A stretch of 5,575 bases of DNA, from positions 1-5,575 of the forward strand of contig JAHEFN010000171.1 of NCBI GenBank assembly GCA_024640185.1, in the 5' to 3' direction. Positions 1 through 5,575 of this stretch are shown piece after piece (position 1 is the stretch's first letter; the number at the start of each line of letters is the position of its first letter). The notes under the pieces were generated by a model that was not told where the DNA came from, did not search any database, and saw only the letters and a program-made list of their open reading frames with translations. Source of the DNA: Gemmatimonadota bacterium. Its GTDB lineage: Bacteria; Gemmatimonadota; Gemmatimonadetes; Gemmatimonadales; GWC2-71-9. The position numbers and the translations under genes were made by a program.

Positions 1-811
1 GCACCGGCGCGAAGGTGGTCCGCTCGAACGTCACCCGGTCGATCATGTCGCCGCCGCCCTGCCATGGCGGCATCGCCTCGAGATGAGCCCGGCGGGCCCA
101 GAGCACGCCGACGCCGGTGGGCCCGAAGACCTTGTGGCCACTGAAGCAGTAGAAGTCGCAGTCGAGCGCCGGGATGTCGAGTTTTAGGTGCACCGCCCCC
201 TGCGCACCGTCGACCAGGACCGGGACCCCATGCCGCTTCGCCATCGCCGTCAGGGTGGCGATCGGGTTGATCGTGCCGATCGCGTTCGAGGCATGAACCA
301 CCGCCAGCAGCCGGGGACCGCTGGCGAGCAGGCGCTCGGCGGCGACGAGGTCGAGCTCACCGGCGTCGCTGATCGGGATGGCCACGGTCTTTGCCCCCAC
401 GAGCTGCCAGGGGACGATGTTGGCGTGGTGCTCCATCTCGGTCACCAACACCCAGTCGCCGTCGGCGAGGGTGGGCCGCAGGAACGACTGTGCCACCAGG
501 TTGATCGCCTCGGTGGTGCCGCGCACGAAGACGATCTCCTCGGGGGAGACACCACCGAGGAACGCCGCGGCGGTCTTCCGGGTGCCGTCGTATGCCAGTG
601 ACGCCCGCTCCGAGGCTTCGTAGACCCCGCGATGCACGTTGGCGGTCGACCGGGTGTAGTACCCGGTCATGGCATCGAGCACCGCCTGCGGCTTCTGCGC
701 CGACGAGGCGGTGTCGAGGTACACCAGTGGCTTTCCCCGCGACGTGGTCGCCAACATCGGAAAGGCGCTCCGAAGTTGGCCGGCGTCGAACGGCGAGGCC
801 ACGGTGGTCAT
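1..811 (-). CDS. sufS: Cysteine desulfurase SufS (C-terminus cut by window edge)
   Basis: PLP-dependent cysteine desulfurase that converts L-cysteine to alanine and holds the sulfur as a persulfide for delivery to the SufBCD scaffold in the cytoplasm. I translated 270 codons without a stop, starting at the ATG at 811-809. Visible family landmarks are YLDTASSAQKP near residues 31-41, the RGTTEAINLVA cofactor-phosphate region at 97-107, EMEHHANIVPWQ at 125-136 (His that stacks on PLP), DGAQ at 201-204, and SGHKVFGPTG at 224-233 with the PLP-binding lysine at 227. This spacing matches group II enzymes (SufS/CsdA) rather than IscS. The family is about 400-415 residues long, so roughly 140 are missing, including the persulfide-forming cysteine, which cannot be checked here. 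The start ATG overlaps the sufD stop as ATGA, and only a weak GAG lies upstream, suggesting translational coupling. The reading frame is clean. Identification is very secure. Confidence 0.97.
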   Translation of the reverse strand, partial: MTTVASPFDAGQLRSAFPMLATTSRGKPLVYLDTASSAQKPQAVLDAMTGYYTRSTANVHRGVYEASERASLAYDGTRKTAAAFLGGVSPEEIVFVRGTTEAINLVAQSFLRPTLADGDWVLVTEMEHHANIVPWQLVGAKTVAIPISDAGELDLVAAERLLASGPRLLAVVHASNAIGTINPIATLTAMAKRHGVPVLVDGAQGAVHLKLDIPALDCDFYCFSGHKVFGPTGVGVLWARRAHLEAMPPWQGGGDMIDRVTFERTTFAPV

Positions 812-2111
812 GAGGTCAGCTCGTCGAGGCGTTGGTGGACCAGTGCCTCGAGGCCGACACGAACCGCCGGCTGGGTGATCTCGGCCATGACCTCGGCGGC
901 GAAGGCCCAGGTCAGCAGCTGTTCGGCCTTCTTGCCACCGATGCCGCGGGTCTTGAGGTAGTAGCGCTGCTGCGGGTTCAGCTTGCCGATCGTCGCCCCG
1001 TGCGTGCAGCGCACATCATCGGCGAAGATCTCGAGCTGGGGCTTGGCATCAACCCGGGCGGTATCGGACAACAGCAGGTTGCGATTGGTCTGCTTGGCGT
1101 CGGTCTTCTGGGCGATCCGGTCGACGAGCACCTTGCCGTTGAAGACCGCGCGCGAGTCGTCGGCCAGCACACCCTTGTAGACCTCCCAGGAGTTGCAGTT
1201 GGGTTGGTCGTGGAAGATGGCGGAGTGGGTATCTGCCACCTGCTCACCCCGGGTGAGGTAGAGCCCGTAGAGCAGCGTCTCGACCCGCTCGCCGTGGTGG
1301 CGGGTGTGGACGTTGTGCCGGGCCAGTCGCCCGCCCATCGCCAACGCGAACTCCCGATAGTGCGAATCCTGCTCCTGATCGACCTGGGTGAAGCCGATGT
1401 GCCAGGCCGCCTCGCTCTCGCGCATGATCCGCGTGTGGTCGAGTCGGGCGTTGGCGCCGAGGTGCACCTCGGCCACCGTGTTCGTGAAGTAGGTCGCCTC
1501 GGTCAGCGTGACGTAGCTCTCGACCAGCGACAGCTCGGCGTTGGCCCCAACGAGGACCACCAGTCGCGGCGCCAGCATCGCCTCCGCAGCGGCATCGGTC
1601 GCCACGGAGATGAGTTGCACCGGGGTCGGTGCCACCACACCGGCGGAGACCTGGACGAAGAGCCCATCGGCAAAGGTCGCCGCCGACAGCGCGGTGAACG
1701 GTGTCTGGTCCGCCGTGGCGGTGCGACCGAGATGTGCCTCGACCGCCGGCTCTCCCGCGGCGATGGCCTCGGCGAGCGAGGTCACGACGACGCCGTCCGG
1801 GAGGGCGTCGAGCCTGGAGAGCTCGGGAACGAAACGACCGTCGACCAGGACCACCGTCGGCCAGCCGTCGCCGAACGCGAATGGTGAAAGCGCCGTGCGG
1901 TCGAGGGGCGCCGAGACCGCGGGGGCCCGAAACGTCATCTTGCCGAGCGGACCCACCGGGGTGAAGCGCCATTCCTCGTCGCGGGAGGTGGGAATTCCCT
2001 CCTCGGCGAACCGTGCGGCACCCGCCTCACGCAGGTCGGCGAGCCAACCGGTCATCTCGCTGGCCTGGGTCGTGGCGATCAGGTCGGCAAACGGCATCGT
2101 GGCAGTGGCGT

Positions 2112-2115
<4 letters not shown>
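808..2115 (-). CDS. sufD: Fe-S cluster scaffold subunit SufD
   Basis: SufD pairs with SufB and two SufC subunits to form the SufBCD scaffold on which Fe-S clusters are built. From the chosen start the protein has 435 residues, normal for the family. The N-terminal part (about 1-130) is the variable helical region, with the conserved SRDEEWRFTPVGPL stretch at 44-57. The rest is the right-handed beta-helix core. The C-terminal signature KPQLEIFADDVRCTHGATIG (358-377) contains Cys370 and His372, which correspond to the C-x-H pair of E. coli SufD; that His is implicated in cluster building at the SufB interface. I chose the GTG at 2115 because it overlaps the sufC stop as GTGA and has a GAGG ten bases upstream. 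An ATG further upstream at 2142 would add nine residues inside sufC. An internal ATG at 2097 has no ribosome site. The stop overlaps the sufS start. Confidence 0.96.
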
Positions 2116-2873
<758 letters not shown>

Positions 2874-2877
2874 TTCT

Positions 2878-2928
2878 AGGTCTCGTCTATCGTGGTTGGT
2901 CGAAGGTTCATCGTCTGTCGTCGGTCGA
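2878..2928 (-). repeat. Imperfect tandem direct repeat in the sufB-sufC spacer
   Basis: The 61-base gap between the sufB stop and the sufC start is almost filled by two adjacent head-to-tail copies, 2904-2928 (25 bases) and 2878-2903 (26 bases). Read on the plus strand, both begin AGGT and end GGTCGA, and they share the blocks TCGTCT and TCGT between these ends. About 21 bases are common to the two copies when small gaps are allowed. The function is unknown. The repeat may be a relic of local duplication or a low-complexity GTC-rich intergenic element. I see no strong hairpin in it and no promoter with good -35 and -10 boxes. Confidence 0.6.
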
Positions 2929-2934
2929 GCGGTC

Positions 2935-4364
<1,430 letters not shown>

Positions 4365-4368
<4 letters not shown>

Positions 4369-5063
4369 CGATTCTCCTGGTTTGATGCATCGTCACCATC
4401 GGCGACGTGATAACTGCAGGTGCCGCAACCGCCCGCGATGCGCGAGCGACGATTCACGTCGGCACCGAAGGCGGTCGCGAGGACACGTTCCTCCGCCGCA
4501 CAGATCTCTGGAAACCGTTCGGCGACCACCCGGTGGGGACAGTGGTGCTCGACCAGGGTCCCGCCGGCTCCGCCGTCGCGCCAGGTGGCCATGTAGCCCT
4601 CGGCGGCGAGCACCCGGGCGATCACCGGCCCTCGGGACTCCACCGGCAACGAGCCCACCTCCGCGGCGAGTTTCGAGGCCAGCGCCTCGTACTGCTGCAT
4701 CAGCAGCGCCACGGCCGCCTCGCGCCCCTGCGACTCGACCACATGGTCGAGCAGGTCCACCACCGTGCGCTCATAGCGCTCCGGGAAGAGGGCGTGCCCA
4801 GCCTCGGTGAGGCGGAAGGTGTGCGCTGGCGCCCCGACACCATTGCGAGTCCGCTCGTGCGCCACGACCCCACCCGCCTCCAACTCCTTGAGGTGATGGC
4901 GAACCGCATTCAGTGAGCAGTCGAGAAGGGCCGCCAACTCTGCCGCGGTCGCCCCGTGACCGTGCTTGAGCTGAAGGAGGATCTCGCCACGGGGACCCCG
5001 ATGACCAATCGGCCCCGCGGGACGGGCGGGGTCGAGATCGTGGGAGAGGGGTCGGGGCGCCAT
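4365..5063 (-). CDS. sufR: SufR-type winged-helix repressor with Fe-S cysteine motif
   Basis: Predicted transcriptional regulator of the suf operon, 232 residues, close to known SufR proteins. The N-terminal winged helix-turn-helix spans about 21-90: a first helix at RGEILLQLKH, the HTH AAELAALLDCSLNAVRHHLK (40-59), then the wing and RLTEAGHALFPERY (84-97). The middle (about 98-160) is helical and probably dimerises. The C-terminal part has HHCPHRVVAERFPEICAAEE and GGCGTCSYHV, giving Cys175-X12-Cys188-X24-Cys213-X2-Cys216, the likely cluster ligands. SufR in cyanobacteria and actinobacteria binds a cluster through C-terminal cysteines and represses suf genes when cluster supply is adequate; the same role here is inferred. 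The start at 5063 is supported by a promoter whose predicted start point is at or next to this ATG, and there is no Shine-Dalgarno. The stop overlaps the sufB start. An additional Cys49 sits within the HTH. Confidence 0.92.
4373..4378 (-). promoter_or_regulatory. Strong Shine-Dalgarno of sufB
   Basis: The minus strand reads AGGAGA here, followed by four bases (ATCG) and then the sufB ATG. It lies inside the last codons of sufR. It is the only strong ribosome site I find in the operon. It supports ATG 4368 as the sufB start and suggests that sufB can be translated efficiently even though its start overlaps the sufR stop. Confidence 0.8.
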
Positions 5064-5072
5064 AACGGCCCA

Positions 5073-5101
5073 AGGCTAGGCCACTTCCCTAGAAAAGTCA
5101 A
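5073..5101 (-). promoter_or_regulatory. Predicted sigma70-type promoter of the suf operon
   Basis: On the minus strand, TTGACT (5101-5096, five of six matches to the -35 consensus) is followed by exactly 17 bases and then TAGCCT (5078-5073). The -10 box matches at only three of six positions, but it keeps the important first T, second A and last T. Initiation six to nine bases after the -10 box would fall at 5066-5063, that is, on or up to three bases before the sufR ATG. The suf mRNA would then be leaderless or nearly so. This fits the lack of a ribosome site before sufR. It is the only good promoter-like pair I find in the gap. Confidence 0.65.
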
Positions 5102-5104
5102 TTT

Positions 5105-5122
5105 GCACCATACGATTGGTGC
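5105..5122. promoter_or_regulatory. Candidate SufR operator, GCACCA-N6-TGGTGC
   Basis: A perfect 6-bp inverted repeat with a 6-base spacer lies three bases upstream of the -35 box. Two further complementary pairs flank it after one mismatch on each side. The geometry (two half-sites about one helical turn apart, adjacent to the promoter of the regulator's own gene) suits a dimeric winged-helix protein. Cyanobacterial SufR also uses a short inverted repeat with a 6-base spacer (CAAC-N6-GTTG), but the half-site here differs. Assignment to SufR is inference. The repeat could alternatively form a short hairpin at the end of the upstream transcript, but it has only six stem pairs and no immediate T run. 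Confidence 0.55.
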
Positions 5123-5138
5123 GAACCATGACAGCCTG

Positions 5139-5575
5139 CTACAGGAAGTCGCCCACCCGGAGCGTCCCGGTGCTGCGCCCCAGGTCGTTGAGCCCCCATT
5201 CAAGCCGGATGGGGCCGATCGGGGTCTCGGCGCCAACCCCGATCCGTCCGCCGACGAGCCAGCCGCCCCTCCCGAAGATCGTGCCGGGGACGAAGAACCC
5301 CCTCCCGATCTGGTCCGGGCTCCCGCCGAGGCCTGGCTCGAGCAAGTCGGTCTCGCCGAAGGCGGTGCGGCCAAAGGCACCGGTCAGGCGGAGGGAGACC
5401 GGACCGAGGAGGCGGCGGGAGAGGGTCAGTGAGGTAAAGACCTCGCTGTCGCCGGGGCGTTCCCCGAGCTTGAGGCCGGGGAAGCCGTGGAGGCCTCCCA
5501 GGGTGAAGCTCTCGGCGGCCGGAAGGTCGCGGCCGATGCCGATTCGCACCCGCTGCTCGAACGCGACGGGGCCCC
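5139..5575 (-). CDS. Outer-membrane beta-barrel protein, C-terminal fragment (probably patatin/Omp85 type)
   Basis: The frame is open to the right window edge and ends at TAG 5141-5139, giving the last 144 residues of a longer protein. It shows alternating hydrophobic and polar strands rich in glycine and aromatic residues, as in a transmembrane beta-barrel. The stretch FTLGGLHGFPGLKLGERPGD (23-42) resembles the conserved GG...G...GE..G segment in the barrel of patatin-like phospholipases fused to an Omp85 domain (PlpD type). IGVGAETPIGPIRLEWG (111-127) resembles the penultimate strands of Omp85-superfamily barrels. The C-terminus ends DFL rather than in the usual final aromatic residue. No catalytic domain is visible, so a plain BamA/TamA-like protein remains possible. 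The GTG at 5549 is an internal codon, not the start. It lies 75 bases from sufR, behind a separate promoter, and is probably not functionally linked to suf. Confidence 0.65.
   Translation of the reverse strand, partial: GPVAFEQRVRIGIGRDLPAAESFTLGGLHGFPGLKLGERPGDSEVFTSLTLSRRLLGPVSLRLTGAFGRTAFGETDLLEPGLGGSPDQIGRGFFVPGTIFGRGGWLVGGRIGVGAETPIGPIRLEWGLNDLGRSTGTLRVGDFL

Noticed and set aside
832..1887. Long plus-strand reading frame of 351 codons opposite sufD
   Set aside because: It is antisense to a clearly conserved sufD, is rich in Arg, Gly and Val typical of GC-rich shadow frames, and shows no recognisable family.
5107..5135. Second promoter with TATGGT as -10 inside the inverted repeat
   Set aside because: The hexamer about 17 bases upstream (GCTGTC) does not resemble a -35 box, so TTGACT-N17-TAGCCT is preferred.

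Overview
The window is a GC-rich stretch of bacterial chromosome, and every gene I can support lies on the minus strand, so transcription runs from right to left. It holds most of an iron-sulfur cluster assembly (SUF) operon in the order sufR-sufB-sufC-sufD-sufS. Upstream of it is the tail of an unrelated outer-membrane beta-barrel protein. The barrel protein implies a diderm organism. An operon-leading sufR resembles the actinobacterial arrangement, while the B-C-D-S order is the one common in cyanobacteria and many other phyla. A GC-rich diderm of the Gemmatimonadota or Acidobacteriota kind would fit, but I cannot place the taxon from this sequence alone.

Layout from right to left. At 5575-5139 is the C-terminal 144 residues of a beta-barrel protein, probably of the patatin/Omp85 type, cut by the window edge. 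At 5138-5064 is a 75-base gap with a perfect 6-bp inverted repeat (GCACCA-N6-TGGTGC), then a sigma70-like promoter (TTGACT-N17-TAGCCT) whose predicted start falls at or within a few bases of the sufR ATG. Next are sufR (5063-4365), sufB (4368-2935), a 61-base spacer with an imperfect tandem repeat, sufC (2873-2112), sufD (2115-808, GTG start) and sufS (811 to the left edge, 270 residues, truncated by the window).

How the genes work together. SufS removes sulfur from cysteine and supplies it to the SufB-SufC-SufD scaffold, where SufC hydrolyses ATP and the SufB/SufD interface builds the cluster. SufR is a winged-helix repressor with C-terminal cysteines that is expected to sense cluster status and control its own operon. 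Three of the four gene junctions are 4-base start/stop overlaps (ATGA, GTGA, ATGA), which points to one translationally coupled transcript. The sufB-sufC junction is the exception. No sulfur-transfer partner (SufE or SufU) is in the window; one could lie beyond the left edge.

The enzymes are orthodox and intact, with their key catalytic residues present as far as the window shows. The less ordinary features are regulatory: a candidate SufR operator next to an apparently leaderless sufR promoter, a fourth cysteine in the SufR cluster motif, and the repeat-bearing sufB-sufC spacer. I do not see a wholly new system here.
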